DNA of 64,000 bases, from the NCBI RefSeq assembly GCF_902500225.1, contig NZ_LR722648.1, forward strand, positions 141,676 through 205,675, in the 5' to 3' direction. Under the pieces are notes generated by a model. That model did no database searches. It saw nothing but the letters and a program-made list of their open reading frames with translations, and was not told where the DNA came from. Below are positions 8,266 to 18,443 of the stretch, one piece after another (position 1 is the first letter of the stretch; every line of letters starts with the position of its first letter). Source of the stretch: Buttiauxella massiliensis (GTDB lineage Bacteria > Pseudomonadota > Gammaproteobacteria > Enterobacterales > Enterobacteriaceae). The position numbers were made by a program, and so were the translations under genes.

Positions 8266-9523
8266 GCTCAGACGACTCCTCATGAGTTGAATCCGGTGCG
8301 CGATCCCAGGACAAGCGAGGGTCAAAGGTCATCGCTGCAAACATTGTCAAAATCACTACAAATGCAAACATCACGGCTCCGATCGCCGGGTAGATACTCA
8401 TCAATCCTCCCATACGCACCAGGGCCGATAATACCGCTATAACGAACACGTCGATCATTGACCAACGCCCGACAAATTCGACCACCTCGTAGATCAAATG
8501 CATTCTTTCACTGTCACGCTGACCGTGGCCTTTAGCATCCCAGCACAACCAGGCAATCGCTAACATTTTCAGTGTCGGAACCAAAATACTGGCGATGAAA
8601 ATAACTCCAGCAACCGGATAAGAGCCTTCGCTCCACAACAAAATAACCCCGGCAATAATCGTCGACGGGATTTTGCTGCCCAGTACTTCAGTTATCATGA
8701 TGGGCAATATATTTGCGGGTAGGTAAAGCATAATTGAAGTCAGCAGCAGAGCGAGTGTCCATTGCAAGCTATGACGGCGACGAACATACCCTTTGGTTTC
8801 GCAGCGCGGACAAATTTCCTGATCCTCTGGCACGATTGCTGTGCAGCATGAACAAGAGCGCAACCCCTGGCGAAGGCCTGATACACCGACTTTAAGCGGT
8901 ACCGAAATCGACGGTTCAGGCGCAATATCATCCCAAAGCCAGCGCCGGTCCACACACTGGAAAGCCCGGAGTTGCAACACACAGAACAGGCACCACGGAA
9001 TAAAACTGCTCCCGACGCCAATGTCGCCGTAAGCCATTAATTTGACGAAACTCACCAAGACGCCCGCAAGAAAAATTTCGGCCATACCCCAGGACTTTAG
9101 CTGGAATAGGATTCGTGCCAGGCGCTTTTTAAGAGTTAGTGGTAATGCCACCTGGTTAACCAATAACAAAATCGTGATTAAACAGAACGTAGGCACCGCC
9201 TGCACAAAGACCATAAAGAAAGTGCCGAGGCTTGCGTAGTCTTCATTGAACATGACGCCTGGAATTTCAAGCAGCGAAACTTCACTGCTCAGTCCTGCTA
9301 CTTTCATGTTGATAAAGGGAAATAGGTTGGCGAGCAACAACATAAACAGTGCTGCCAGCGCATAAGCTGTGGGACGTTGACGTGGTGAGGACCACTGAGT
9401 GAGAAGTGTTGTACCGCAACGTGGACAGACGGCCTTATGGCCGTCCTCCAATACCGGTAGCGCGACCAGTAAGTCACATTGTGAGCATAATATGTGTGAA
9501 CGATGATGATGCGTGGCACACAT
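8255..9523 (-). CDS. pqiA: PqiA inner-membrane protein
   Basis: A 422-residue polytopic protein with two related halves. Each half has a zinc-ribbon-like cysteine set (CSQC...CPRC near the N-terminus; CSCC...CPRC near the middle) followed by about four membrane helices. PqiA is the inner-membrane partner of PqiB. An AAGGAGA ribosome site precedes the ATG and lies in the 16-nt gap after uup. In E. coli this region carries a SoxS-responsive promoter; I did not identify one here. Confidence 0.95.
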   Translation of the reverse strand: MCATHHHRSHILCSQCDLLVALPVLEDGHKAVCPRCGTTLLTQWSSPRQRPTAYALAALFMLLLANLFPFINMKVAGLSSEVSLLEIPGVMFNEDYASLGTFFMVFVQAVPTFCLITILLLVNQVALPLTLKKRLARILFQLKSWGMAEIFLAGVLVSFVKLMAYGDIGVGSSFIPWCLFCVLQLRAFQCVDRRWLWDDIAPEPSISVPLKVGVSGLRQGLRSCSCCTAIVPEDQEICPRCETKGYVRRRHSLQWTLALLLTSIMLYLPANILPIMITEVLGSKIPSTIIAGVILLWSEGSYPVAGVIFIASILVPTLKMLAIAWLCWDAKGHGQRDSERMHLIYEVVEFVGRWSMIDVFVIAVLSALVRMGGLMSIYPAIGAVMFAFVVILTMFAAMTFDPRLSWDRAPDSTHEESSEHGK

Positions 9524-9539
9524 ATCGTGTCTCCTTGTG

Positions 9540-11447
9540 TTACGCGCCGTTTTTCAGAGCTTCAAGATATTCCCAGCGTTCAAAAGCCTCTTCCAGTGCT
9601 TTTTCTGCCGTGGTCAGGTCGCTCAATGTTTTTTGTGTGACGTCGTGTGGCTGGTTGAAAAACTCAGCATCCCCGACCTTAGCCTGGATAGCTTCCAGTT
9701 CCGCCTCAAGTTGTTCAAGACGTTGTGGTAATTGCTCTAATTCACGTTGCAGGTTATAGCTTAGCTTGCTACTTGCACGTTTAACAACTTCCGCCTTTGC
9801 AGGCTGGTTGTTTTGCGCCTTATCTGCCACAGAGTGGCGCAAAGTTTGCGCAGATGCCTGTTGGCCTTTGGCGTCATGATAACCACCGACGTAACGACCA
9901 ATCTTGCCTTCGCCTTCAAAAATCCAGCACTCGGTAACCGTGTTGTCCACAAATTGACGATCGTGGCTCACCAACATAACCGTGCCCTGGTAACCATCAA
10001 TCAACTCTTCAAGTAATTCGAGCGTTTCGACATCCAGGTCATTCGTCGGTTCATCGAGAATCATCAAGTTGCTTGGTTTTAGGAATAACTTCGCCAGTAA
10101 AAGGCGGTTACGCTCACCACCAGACAACGCACGAACCGGAGTCATGGCGCGTTTCGGGTGGAAAAGGAAGTCCTGCAAGTAACCCAGTACATGGCGTGGC
10201 TTGCCGTTCACCATCACTTCTTGCTTACCTTCCGCCAGGTTGTCCATTACCGTACGATCAGGATCCAGCTCCGCGCGGTGTTGGTCAAAGTACGCAACTT
10301 CAAGCTTGGTACCGCAATGCACGCGCCCGCTATCCGCTTTCAACTGATCTAACATCAGTTTCAACAATGTGGTTTTGCCACAACCGTTTGGCCCCACCAG
10401 CGCGATTTTGTCGCTGCGCTGCACCTGGGCTGAGAAATCCGACACCAGGTTTTTGTTAGCGATCTGGTAAAACACGTTTTCCATTTCAAAGACGATCTTG
10501 CCGGAACGCGCCGCTTCACCAACTTGCATTTTGGCGCTGCCCAACACTTCACGGCGCGCGCTACGTTCATTACGCATCGCTTTCAAGGCACGCACTCGGC
10601 CTTCGTTACGCGTACGGCGTGCTTTAATGCCCTGACGGATCCACACTTCTTCTTGAGCAAGTTTGCGATCAAACTCGGCGTTTTGCAGATCTTCAACACG
10701 CAGAGCTTCTTCTTTTGCCAACAGATACTGATCGTAATCGCCAGGGTAAGAAACCAGTTTGCCGCGATCAAGATCGACGATACGCGTCGCCATATTGCGA
10801 ATAAATGAACGGTCGTGCGAGATGAAAATAATGCTGCCCTGGAACTCTTTCAGGAAACCTTCCAGCCAGTCGATAGCTTCGATATCCAGGTGGTTAGTTG
10901 GCTCATCAAGCAACAGAACGCGCGGAGAACTCACCAGCGCACGGCCCAGTGCCGCTTTACGCAACCAGCCGCCAGAAAGTGCCGACAGTTCAGTGTCAGC
11001 TTCCAGACCTAATTGTTCGAGCACTTCATTAATGCGGCTCTCCAGTTGCCAGAGATTCTGGTGATCAAGAATCTCCTGGATACGCGCCATTTCATTGAGG
11101 TTTTTATCGCTCGGGTCGGTCATCACTTTGTGGGAGATATCGTGATAGGCCTTGAGATACTCGGCCTGCTCTTCCACGCCTTCTGCAACGAAATCGTAAA
11201 CCGTGCCCGCGACATTACGCGGAGGATCTTGTTGCAAACGCGCGACAATCAAATCCTGTTCGTAAACCATGCGCCCATCATCAAGCGGCACTTCACGGTT
11301 GAGGATTTTCATCAGTGTGGATTTACCTGCACCGTTACGGCCAACCAGACAGACGCGTTCGTTTTCTTCGATATGAAGTTCAGTGTTATCTAACAACGGT
11401 GCGTCGCTAAACGACAACCAGGCACCGTGCATACTAATTAATGACAT
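9540..11447 (-). CDS. uup: ABC-F ATPase Uup
   Basis: A 635-residue soluble protein with two ABC domains and no membrane segment. Walker A motifs are GRNGAGKS (36-43) and GPNGCGKT (about 352). Signatures are LSGGWLRKAALGRAL and LSGGERNRLLLAKL, each followed by LLDEPTNHLD or ILDEPTNDLD. The charged C-terminal coiled coil is the part that binds DNA in E. coli Uup. ABC-F proteins act on ribosomes; loss of E. coli uup raises precise excision of transposons. It starts 5 nt after rlmKL with AAGGA as ribosome site. Confidence 0.96.
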   Translation of the reverse strand: MSLISMHGAWLSFSDAPLLDNTELHIEENERVCLVGRNGAGKSTLMKILNREVPLDDGRMVYEQDLIVARLQQDPPRNVAGTVYDFVAEGVEEQAEYLKAYHDISHKVMTDPSDKNLNEMARIQEILDHQNLWQLESRINEVLEQLGLEADTELSALSGGWLRKAALGRALVSSPRVLLLDEPTNHLDIEAIDWLEGFLKEFQGSIIFISHDRSFIRNMATRIVDLDRGKLVSYPGDYDQYLLAKEEALRVEDLQNAEFDRKLAQEEVWIRQGIKARRTRNEGRVRALKAMRNERSARREVLGSAKMQVGEAARSGKIVFEMENVFYQIANKNLVSDFSAQVQRSDKIALVGPNGCGKTTLLKLMLDQLKADSGRVHCGTKLEVAYFDQHRAELDPDRTVMDNLAEGKQEVMVNGKPRHVLGYLQDFLFHPKRAMTPVRALSGGERNRLLLAKLFLKPSNLMILDEPTNDLDVETLELLEELIDGYQGTVMLVSHDRQFVDNTVTECWIFEGEGKIGRYVGGYHDAKGQQASAQTLRHSVADKAQNNQPAKAEVVKRASSKLSYNLQRELEQLPQRLEQLEAELEAIQAKVGDAEFFNQPHDVTQKTLSDLTTAEKALEEAFERWEYLEALKNGA

Positions 11448-11452
11448 GACAA

Positions 11453-13570
11453 TTAATCCTTGGCTACGTGAGTAACGAGCCAGCAGTTATGAATTTGGCG
11501 ATTACGGGCAAAATCTTGTGACAAGGTTTTCTGCGTGATTTCCTGAGCACTCAGACCCAGATTAGCCAGCCCGTCAAAGTCCATTTTGAAGCCACGTTTA
11601 TTGTTGGAGAACATAATGGTGCCGCCCTGGCGCAACAGACGCTTAAGGTCTTTCATCAGCACGATATGGTCGCGCTGGACATCAAAAGATTCTTCCATAC
11701 GTTTTGAGTTTGAGAACGTCGGTGGATCGATAAAAATCAGATCAAACTGTTCATCGGTTTCACGCAACCAGCCCAGGCAATCAGCCTGAACCAGGCGGTG
11801 TGCACGGCCACTCAAGCCGTTAAGACGCAAGTTACGCTCAGCCCACTCCAGGTAAGTACGAGACATATCGACGGTAGTCGTCGTTTTAGCACCACCTAAC
11901 CCTGCGTGAACTGTCGCGCTGCCGGTATAAGCAAACAGGTTAAGGAAGTCTTTCCCTTTGCTCATTTTTCCCAGCATTTGGCGCGCAATACGGTGGTCGA
12001 GGAACAAACCGGTATCAAGATAGTCAGTCAGGTTGACCCATAGACGAGCGTTATATTCGCTCACTTCCATGAAGTCGCCCTTCTCATCCATTTTCTGATA
12101 CTGACTTTTCCCTTTCTGGCGCTCACGGGTTTTCAGAATCAGACGGTTGGATGGCAATTCCAGTACAGACATTGTTGCAGCAATCACATCAAACAGACGC
12201 TGACGTGCTTTATTAGCATCAACCGTTTTCGGCGGCGCATATTCCTGAACCACAACCCACTCGCCGTAGCGGTCAACAGCAACGTTATAGTCTGGTAAAT
12301 CGGCATCGTAAATTCGGTAGCATTCGATGCCTTCCTGCCGCGCCCATTTATCGAGTTTTTTGATATTTTTGCGCAGGCGGTTCGCGTAATCATCAGCGAT
12401 CTGGCCTGATTGCGCACCCGTGCTGGTGGCAGATAATTGATAGTTTTTCTGCACACAATCCAGCGGGCCGTTCTTAGCTTTAAACTGGCGTTCGGCGCGC
12501 AATTGCAGGCAGCTTAGCAAATCCGGAGATGCACTAAACAGCGACAAATTCCAGCCGCCAAAATGGTTTTTCATATTGCGGCCAAGCAGGCTGTGCAACG
12601 CAATCAGCGCAGGTTCGCTATCCAGACGCTCACCGTATGGCGGGTTACTAACAACCGTACCAACCGGGCCTTCCGGCAGCGGATTGGTCAATTTAGCCAC
12701 GTCTTTGACTTCGTAGCTGATGATATCGCCCAGACCCGCACGACGGGTGTTGGCGCGGGCGCGTTCAATCACGCGTGAGTCGTTATCCGAACCATAGAAA
12801 CGCGAAGTGTATTCGCCGAGACCTTTACGTGCACGAACCTGCGCTTCGGTGGTGATCTCTTTCCACAGATCGAAATCATGGTTCGCCCAACCAAGGAAGC
12901 CCCAATGTTTGCGATGTAAACCAGGCGCACGATCGGTGGCGATCATCGCAGCCTCAATCAACAGCGTGCCGGAACCGCACATTGGATCGAGCAGCGGAGT
13001 ACCCGGCTGCCAGCCTGAACGCATAACAATAGCTGATGCCAGCGTTTCTTTAATAGGAGCAGCGCCAGTGCTATCGCGGTAGCCGCGCTGATGTAGACCT
13101 TCGCCACTTAAATCCAGTGCAATACTAGCGGTGTCTTTATTCAGCCAGACGTTAATTCGCAGGTCTGGTTGTTCACGTTCAACGTTCGGGCGGGGCAGAT
13201 TTTTACGGGTGAAGGAGTCGACAATTGCATCCTTCACTTTTAACGCGCCGTACTGACTGTTACGGATGACGTCATTCAGGCCGCTGAAATGCACTGCGAA
13301 TGTGGCATCCGAGCCAAACAATGCAGGCCAGTCGATAGTCTGTACGCCCAGATATAAATCCAGGTCGCTATAAACACTGCATTCATTTAATGGCAGCAAA
13401 ATGCGGGACGCAAGACGGCTCCACATCAAGCTTTGATAGAGCAGACGTGAGTCCCCCTGGTAATGTACGCCGCCCTGAACCACCTGGCATGCTTGCGCAC
13501 CAAGGCCCTCCAGTTCAGTTTTTAATAGCTCTTCAAGCCCACGCGCCGTACTGGCAAACAGAGAATTCAT
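11453..13570 (-). CDS. rlmL: Bifunctional 23S rRNA methyltransferase RlmKL
   Basis: A 705-residue fusion (E. coli 702). The N-terminal half has a THUMP domain and a methyltransferase with the SNPPYGER motif; this RlmL part makes m2G2445. The C-terminal half is a second Rossmann methyltransferase with DPPTFSNS; this RlmK part makes m7G2069. Both SAM-binding regions look intact ([24 protein letters not shown]). It heads the leftward operon that continues into uup and pqiABC. Confidence 0.96.
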   Translation of the reverse strand: MNSLFASTARGLEELLKTELEGLGAQACQVVQGGVHYQGDSRLLYQSLMWSRLASRILLPLNECSVYSDLDLYLGVQTIDWPALFGSDATFAVHFSGLNDVIRNSQYGALKVKDAIVDSFTRKNLPRPNVEREQPDLRINVWLNKDTASIALDLSGEGLHQRGYRDSTGAAPIKETLASAIVMRSGWQPGTPLLDPMCGSGTLLIEAAMIATDRAPGLHRKHWGFLGWANHDFDLWKEITTEAQVRARKGLGEYTSRFYGSDNDSRVIERARANTRRAGLGDIISYEVKDVAKLTNPLPEGPVGTVVSNPPYGERLDSEPALIALHSLLGRNMKNHFGGWNLSLFSASPDLLSCLQLRAERQFKAKNGPLDCVQKNYQLSATSTGAQSGQIADDYANRLRKNIKKLDKWARQEGIECYRIYDADLPDYNVAVDRYGEWVVVQEYAPPKTVDANKARQRLFDVIAATMSVLELPSNRLILKTRERQKGKSQYQKMDEKGDFMEVSEYNARLWVNLTDYLDTGLFLDHRIARQMLGKMSKGKDFLNLFAYTGSATVHAGLGGAKTTTTVDMSRTYLEWAERNLRLNGLSGRAHRLVQADCLGWLRETDEQFDLIFIDPPTFSNSKRMEESFDVQRDHIVLMKDLKRLLRQGGTIMFSNNKRGFKMDFDGLANLGLSAQEITQKTLSQDFARNRQIHNCWLVTHVAKD

Positions 13571-13609
13571 ATCGTCACTTAATCAGGTATAAAAAGAAAA
13601 TTGTGGCGC

Positions 13610-13637
13610 ATTATAGCCAATCCGCCACGCATGTCAT
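13610..13637 (-). promoter_or_regulatory. rlmKL operon promoter
   Basis: Minus-strand -35 ATGACA (13637-13632) and a perfect -10 TATAAT (13615-13610) are 16 bp apart. The start site falls about 35 nt before the rlmKL ATG. Confidence 0.65.
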
Positions 13638-13694
13638 AAAGTTGGCCTCTTATATTCTCTTTTTCTTCATTTATGCAAGGAGCGCGTGCGTATC

Positions 13695-14807
13695 ATGATC
13701 ACCCTATCCCAGCTTTATATTCACCCGGTGAAATCGATGCGCGGCCTTGCGCTCTCCCATGCACAGGCAACAACCAGCGGTTTAGCTTTTGACCGCATCT
13801 TTATGGTGACAGAACCTGACGGCACTTTTATTACCGCACGTCAGTTCCCGCAGATGGTGCTATTTACTCCGGCCATTATCCACGACGGTCTCTTTTTGAG
13901 TGCGCCAGACGGCAGTTCCGCCACAATACGCTTTAGCGATTTCCGGCCTGAGGCTGCGCCAACGGAAGTCTGGGGAAACCATTTCACCGCGCAAATTGCT
14001 CCAGATGACATTAACCAATGGCTAAGCGGTTTTTTCTCACGCCCGGTACAACTGCGCTGGCTGGGTGAAAATTTAACGCGCCGCGTTAAACGCCATGAAG
14101 AGGTACCACTCTCTTTTGCCGACGGTTTCCCATTCTTGCTGGCTAATGAAGCATCGCTGCGCGATTTGCAAAATCGCTGCCCGGCGAGTGTAAAAATGAC
14201 GCAATTTCGCCCGAATATTGTGGTCACCGGCGCACAAGCCTGGGACGAAGATACCTGGCAAGTGGTGCGGATTGGCGGCGTAACATTTGATGTAGCAAAA
14301 CCATGCAGCCGCTGTATTTTCACCACCGTCAGCCCGGAGCGTGGCCGTAAACATCCGAGTGGCGAGCCGCTGGCAACATTACAAAAATTCCGCACCGCAC
14401 TGGATAATGGTGATGTCGATTTTGGCCAAAATCTGATTGCCCGCAATAGCGGTGTGATTCGTGTGGGTGATGAACTCGAAGTGCTGGCGACTAAACCTGC
14501 AAAAGTTTATGGCGCAGGAGTGACCGAAGAAACTCTTGAGCCTTTCGAGCAGCAAGAAAGTTTGGTGGCGATTGACTGGCAGGGTCAACAATTTCGCGGT
14601 AACAACCAACAAATTTTGCTGGAGCAACTCGAGCAACAAGGCATCCGTGTGCCCTACTCTTGCCGCGCCGGGATCTGTGGCAGTTGCCGAATTAAGTTAG
14701 TCAGCGGGGAAGTCAAAGCGTTGAAGAAAAATGCTATCAATGATGATGGCACAATCCTTTGCTGTAGTTGTATTCCTGCAGGAGATGTAGAGTTAGCGGG
14801 AAATTAA
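13695..14807 (+). CDS. ycbX: YcbX: MOSC domain plus 2Fe-2S ferredoxin domain
   Basis: The 370-residue protein has an N-terminal beta-barrel and a MOSC domain (molybdenum cofactor sulfurase C-terminal type, including [11 protein letters not shown]), then a C-terminal plant-type [2Fe-2S] ferredoxin. Cluster cysteines are C323, C328 and C331 ([10 protein letters not shown]) plus the CCSC group at 356-359. In E. coli it works with Moco and CysJ to detoxify N-hydroxylated bases such as 6-hydroxylaminopurine. I chose the ATG at 13695 by alignment with E. coli; a GTG at 13686 would add three residues and sits only 3 nt from AAGGAG. Its stop overlaps that of zapC. Confidence 0.92.
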   Translation: MITLSQLYIHPVKSMRGLALSHAQATTSGLAFDRIFMVTEPDGTFITARQFPQMVLFTPAIIHDGLFLSAPDGSSATIRFSDFRPEAAPTEVWGNHFTAQIAPDDINQWLSGFFSRPVQLRWLGENLTRRVKRHEEVPLSFADGFPFLLANEASLRDLQNRCPASVKMTQFRPNIVVTGAQAWDEDTWQVVRIGGVTFDVAKPCSRCIFTTVSPERGRKHPSGEPLATLQKFRTALDNGDVDFGQNLIARNSGVIRVGDELEVLATKPAKVYGAGVTEETLEPFEQQESLVAIDWQGQQFRGNNQQILLEQLEQQGIRVPYSCRAGICGSCRIKLVSGEVKALKKNAINDDGTILCCSCIPAGDVELAGN

Positions 14808-15346
14808 ACCGCCTGATCAAGGTTAAGGGCGTGACTTGTTGGTTGCGGCCTTAATCTGTCATTCATCACTTTAATCGCATCACCGAGCTGCATGGTGCGG
14901 CCAGCAAGTTGCAAGCCTGGCTGTGCTAATAAACAAAGTGCAGCGTTATCACCCGTTTCTACCACCAGCAAATTCACCTGCTGCATATCGTCGCTTAACC
15001 ACACACAGGCTGCATCGCCCGGTATTGGCTGCCAGCATTCCCCATGAGAAAGAAAGTGCCAGCTTTTTGGCATCTGCGGCTTGAGATAACGAATCGCTAC
15101 GAGTGCATTTAATACCAGTTCAGCGCGCTGCTCTTTGCTTAATACGAGATCACGACATTTTTCTTCAAAAGAGAAAAATAGTGCTGCATCATCAACACAA
15201 AACCCTGTTTTTTCAAAGGCATCGGGAGTAAGCATTTTACGAGGGAAACGGGAACGGAAAAGCATGCCATTGGCTAAATCGAGCATCATTCGATCATGCT
15301 CCTCATCATAATACCAACGCCAATTATCGTCCGGTTTAATCCGCAT
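14804..15346 (-). CDS. zapC: ZapC, FtsZ-ring stabiliser
   Basis: The 180-residue product begins [20 protein letters not shown] and matches E. coli ZapC along its length. ZapC binds FtsZ directly, promotes bundling and suppresses its GTPase, adding to Z-ring stability. It is a small cytoplasmic protein of the ZapC family without other known domains. It converges on ycbX with a 4-bp overlap of the two stop codons (TTAA at 14804-14807). It lies downstream of pyrD but beyond the pyrD terminator. Confidence 0.95.
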   Translation of the reverse strand: MRIKPDDNWRWYYDEEHDRMMLDLANGMLFRSRFPRKMLTPDAFEKTGFCVDDAALFFSFEEKCRDLVLSKEQRAELVLNALVAIRYLKPQMPKSWHFLSHGECWQPIPGDAACVWLSDDMQQVNLLVVETGDNAALCLLAQPGLQLAGRTMQLGDAIKVMNDRLRPQPTSHALNLDQAV

Positions 15347-15465
15347 AATTATTTGCCCTTATCCCCATATACCTGCGATTAGAAATATCCTTATCACCGC
15401 TTCGTAAATGAACACATTAATAAAAGACCAATATGTTCAAATTAGCAACAATGACGGAATATAAA

Positions 15466-15503
15466 ACAACCGGGACTCAAAATAAAGCCCCGGTTGTCCG
15501 AAA
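15466..15503 (-). terminator. pyrD terminator
   Basis: Stem ACAACCGGG (15466-15474) with CCCGGTTGT (15489-15497) and a 14-nt loop. On the minus strand it is followed by TTTTATATT. It lies 22 bp after the pyrD stop. Confidence 0.8.
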
Positions 15504-15519
15504 GTAAAACATTCAGAGA

Positions 15520-16530
15520 TTACAAACCTGAAATAATTTCTTTAATCAGAGGTGGGCCTTTAAATATGAACCCGGAATATATTTGTACTAAAGAGGCACC
15601 CGCTGCCATTTTCTCACGAGCAGCAATCACCGAATCAATCCCACCGACGCCAATAATCGGCAAACGACCATTTAATTCTTGCGATAGGCGGCGAATAATT
15701 TCTGTGCTTTTTAACTGAACCGGACGACCACTTAAGCCCCCCATTTCATCGCAATATTTCATGCCCTGAACCAGGCTACGATCCAATGTGGTATTGGTGG
15801 CAATTACCCCATCAATATTATGGCGAACTAAACTATCAGCCACCTGGATCAATTCTTCTTCAGAAAGATCTGGCGCGATCTTCACTGCCACAGGGACATA
15901 TTTATGATGCAATTCCTGAAGCGCTTGTTGCTTATTTTTGATTGCAGATAACAGATCATCCAGCGCATCGCCGTATTGCAGCGTGCGTAATCCAGGGGTA
16001 TTTGGTGATGAAATATTAATCGCTATATAACCCGCGTATGGATAAATTTTATCCATGCAGATCAAATAGTCATCTTTCCCTTGTTCAACTGGAGTGTCTT
16101 TATTCTTACCAATATTGATGCCAAGGACCCCGTCAAAATGGGATTTTTTGACATTCTCAACCAAGTTATCAACACCGTGGTTATTGAAACCCATACGGTT
16201 AATTAATCCTTCAGCCTCTACCAGACGAAAGATCCTTGGCTTGTCATTACCAGGCTGTGGGCGAGGCGTTACCGTGCCAATTTCAATGGAGCCAAAGCCC
16301 ATTGCACCCAACGCATCAATGCACTCACCATTTTTGTCCAGACCTGCAGCCAGGCCTAATGGGTTCTTAAAAGTCAATCCCATACAAGTGACAGGTTTCG
16401 ACGGCACGTTTTGCCGCACCAGCCATTCGAGAGGTGTACCTGATACACGACGCAATTGCTGGAATGTCACTTCATGAGCGCGCTCTGGATCGAGCTTGAA
16501 TAGGGCTTTACGAACGAAGGGGTAGTACAT
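15520..16530 (-). CDS. pyrD: Dihydroorotate dehydrogenase (quinone) PyrD
   Basis: A 336-residue class 2 enzyme. It oxidises dihydroorotate to orotate with FMN and passes electrons to membrane quinone, the fourth step of pyrimidine synthesis. The N-terminal helices ([20 protein letters not shown]) form the membrane and quinone site. FMN-barrel motifs [11 protein letters not shown] and [14 protein letters not shown] are intact, and the catalytic Ser lies in NISSPNTPG. The start at 16530 follows AGGAGA and aligns with E. coli; an ATG nine codons upstream is not used. The leader hairpin and PurR box just upstream suggest CTP- and purine-linked control. Confidence 0.97.
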   Translation of the reverse strand: MYYPFVRKALFKLDPERAHEVTFQQLRRVSGTPLEWLVRQNVPSKPVTCMGLTFKNPLGLAAGLDKNGECIDALGAMGFGSIEIGTVTPRPQPGNDKPRIFRLVEAEGLINRMGFNNHGVDNLVENVKKSHFDGVLGINIGKNKDTPVEQGKDDYLICMDKIYPYAGYIAINISSPNTPGLRTLQYGDALDDLLSAIKNKQQALQELHHKYVPVAVKIAPDLSEEELIQVADSLVRHNIDGVIATNTTLDRSLVQGMKYCDEMGGLSGRPVQLKSTEIIRRLSQELNGRLPIIGVGGIDSVIAAREKMAAGASLVQIYSGFIFKGPPLIKEIISGL

Positions 16531-16545
16531 GAACTCTCCTGGATT

Positions 16546-16563
16546 CCCGGTATGCAAACCGGG
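16546..16563 (-). promoter_or_regulatory. pyrD leader hairpin next to the ribosome site
   Basis: Arms CCCGGT (16546-16551) and ACCGGG (16558-16563) with a 6-nt loop lie at the very 5' end of the pyrD mRNA, abutting the AGGAGA ribosome site. In E. coli the choice of start nucleotide (C or G, set by CTP supply) decides whether this hairpin forms and blocks translation. The C-rich start region is preserved here. Confidence 0.7.
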
Positions 16564-16625
16564 GCCGTATTATCGTCGATAACGTCATTGAATGGAATTG
16601 ACCTGTGACAAAAAAGGCTGAATCA

Positions 16626-16641
16626 GCGCAATCGTTTCCCT
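16626..16641 (-). promoter_or_regulatory. Putative PurR box upstream of pyrD
   Basis: GCGCAATCGTTTCCCT matches ACGCAAACGTTTNCNT at 12 of 14 defined positions. It lies about 60 bp upstream of the predicted pyrD start site, in the region shared with divergent ssuE. PurR is known to repress pyrD modestly in E. coli. Confidence 0.55.
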
Positions 16642-16778
16642 CCCTCCCTGTTGTTATGCGTTTTTTAGCAATTGTTTTCCAGATAAATCATTTAGTGGAA
16701 TAAGAGTTCTGCGCGAATATCACACTCAATTGTTATCAATGTTATCTAAAAGCAAACAATTAGTTATAAGGAAACGAT

Positions 16779-17354
16779 ATGCGTGTGATTACCCTTGCTG
16801 GAAGCCCGCGCTTCCCATCCCGTTCTAGTGCACTGCTGGAATATGCCCGCGAAAAACTGAGCGCTCTGGATATCGAGGTGTGTCACTGGCATCTACAGAA
16901 TTTCGCGCCTGAAGATTTGCTGTACGCACGTTTCGATAGCCCCGCTCTTTTAGCGCTCATTGAGCAATTGCAGCAGGCCGATGGCGTGATCATCGCAACA
17001 CCTGTTTATAAAGCTTCATTTTCTGGCGCTCTGAAAACGCTGCTCGACCTGCTGCCTGAGCGCGCACTGGATAAGAAAGTCGTTCTGCCTTTAGCCACTG
17101 GCGGTACGGTGGCGCACATGCTGGCAGTCGATTACGCCCTAAAGCCTGTCCTTAATGCGCTAAAAGCACAGGAAATCCTGCATGGCGTGTTTGCTGATGA
17201 CAGCCAGATAGCGGATTACCAGCACAAACCGGTGTTCAGCAACAACTTACAACAGCGCCTCGATAACTCGCTGGAAACCTTCTGGCAGGCTCTGCACCGC
17301 CGGGATTTCATTGTCTCCTCCCCTTTTAAGACGCAAGGAGTTGCTCATGTTTAA
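16779..17354 (+). CDS. ssuE: NAD(P)H-dependent FMN reductase SsuE
   Basis: The 191-residue flavodoxin-fold protein has the E. coli length. It supplies FMNH2 to the monooxygenase SsuD. The N-terminal [18 protein letters not shown] phosphate-binding loop and the [20 protein letters not shown] motif typical of SsuE are present. It starts the ssuEADCB operon, with AAGGAAA as ribosome site. In E. coli the operon is activated by Cbl and CysB under sulfate limitation; I saw no site I could assign firmly. The stop overlaps the ssuA start by 8 nt. Confidence 0.95.
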   Translation: MRVITLAGSPRFPSRSSALLEYAREKLSALDIEVCHWHLQNFAPEDLLYARFDSPALLALIEQLQQADGVIIATPVYKASFSGALKTLLDLLPERALDKKVVLPLATGGTVAHMLAVDYALKPVLNALKAQEILHGVFADDSQIADYQHKPVFSNNLQQRLDNSLETFWQALHRRDFIVSSPFKTQGVAHV

Positions 17355-18297
17355 CTTTCTGAAACGAACCGCTCCCTGGCTTGCACTCGCAGGAACATTA
17401 AGCCTGAGCGCTACACTTCACGCGGCTGATACTGGGCCTGAGCAGCTACGCATTGGTTATCAAAAAGGCTCGGTCAGCATGGTGCTGGCGAAAAGCCACC
17501 AGCTGCTGGAAAAAGAGTATCCGAACACAAAATTCCAGTGGATTGAATTCCCGGCTGGCCCGCAAATGCTCGAAGCGCTGAACATCGGCAGCATCGATCT
17601 CGGCAGCACCGGCGATATCCCGCCAATCTTCGCGCAGGCTGCGGGCGCCGATCTTGTGTATGTCGGGTCTGAACCGGCAAAACCAAAAGCCGAAGTGATT
17701 CTGGTGCCGGAAAACAGCCCAATAAAAACCGTAGCGGACCTTAAAGGGCATAAAATTGCTTTCCAGAAAGGTTCCAGTTCCCACAACCTGGTACTACGAG
17801 CGCTGCAAAAAGCCGGGCTGAAATTTACCGATGTCCAGCCTGCTTATTTAACGCCAGCGGATGCGCGTGCCGCATTCCAGCAGGGCAACGTTGATGCCTG
17901 GGCGATTTGGGACCCGTACTATTCTGCAGCCTTGTTAAATGGCGGCGTGCGCGTGTTAACCGACGGCAGCGAGCTGAATCAGACCGGTTCGTTTTATCTC
18001 GCTTCACGCCCTTATGCCGAACAAAACGGTCCGTTCCTGCAAAACGTTCTGAAAGCCTTTAGCGATGCCGATGCGTTAACCCGTAGCCAACGCGATGCAA
18101 GCGTTGCGCTGCTGGCAAAAACCATGGGATTGCCGGAAAACGTGATTGCTACCTATTTCGATCACCGCCCACCAACGGTGATTACACCTGTCAGCGCCGA
18201 GACTGCGGAAAAACAACAGCAAACCGCAGATCTGTTTTATGACAACCATTTAGTGCCAAAGAAAGTCGATATTCGCACCCGCATCTGGCAACCCTAA
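17347..18297 (+). CDS. ssuA: Aliphatic sulfonate-binding protein SsuA
   Basis: A 316-residue periplasmic binding protein. The signal peptide ([20 protein letters not shown] then SATLHAAD) precedes the mature protein [19 protein letters not shown]. Family motifs [35 protein letters not shown] and [16 protein letters not shown] are present in a standard NMT1/SsuA fold. I chose ATG 17347 because it follows AAGGAG and gives a normal signal peptide. An ERIC repeat separates it from ssuD, which is not the case in E. coli K-12. Confidence 0.95.
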   Translation: MFNFLKRTAPWLALAGTLSLSATLHAADTGPEQLRIGYQKGSVSMVLAKSHQLLEKEYPNTKFQWIEFPAGPQMLEALNIGSIDLGSTGDIPPIFAQAAGADLVYVGSEPAKPKAEVILVPENSPIKTVADLKGHKIAFQKGSSSHNLVLRALQKAGLKFTDVQPAYLTPADARAAFQQGNVDAWAIWDPYYSAALLNGGVRVLTDGSELNQTGSFYLASRPYAEQNGPFLQNVLKAFSDADALTRSQRDASVALLAKTMGLPENVIATYFDHRPPTVITPVSAETAEKQQQTADLFYDNHLVPKKVDIRTRIWQP

Positions 18298-18305
18298 CCA
18301 CAGAA

Positions 18306-18430
18306 ATACCCGAATAATTCGAGTTGTATCGCGGCGGCAAGAGAACGCATCCCAATGAGCTTACTTAAGTAAGTGATTAGGGTAAGTGAACGCAGCCAAC
18401 AAAGAGACAACTTGAAGTATGAAGGGGATT
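18306..18430. repeat. ERIC repeat 2 (inside the ssu operon)
   Basis: A ~125-bp element starting ATACCCGAATAATTCGAG and ending near GAAGTATGAAGGGGATT, with the ERIC core GAGCTTACTTAAGTAAGTGA. It fills nearly all of the 146-bp gap between ssuA and ssuD. The ssuD ribosome site (TTAAGGAA) begins right at its right edge. Confidence 0.92.
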
Positions 18431-18443
18431 AAGGAAATAAATC

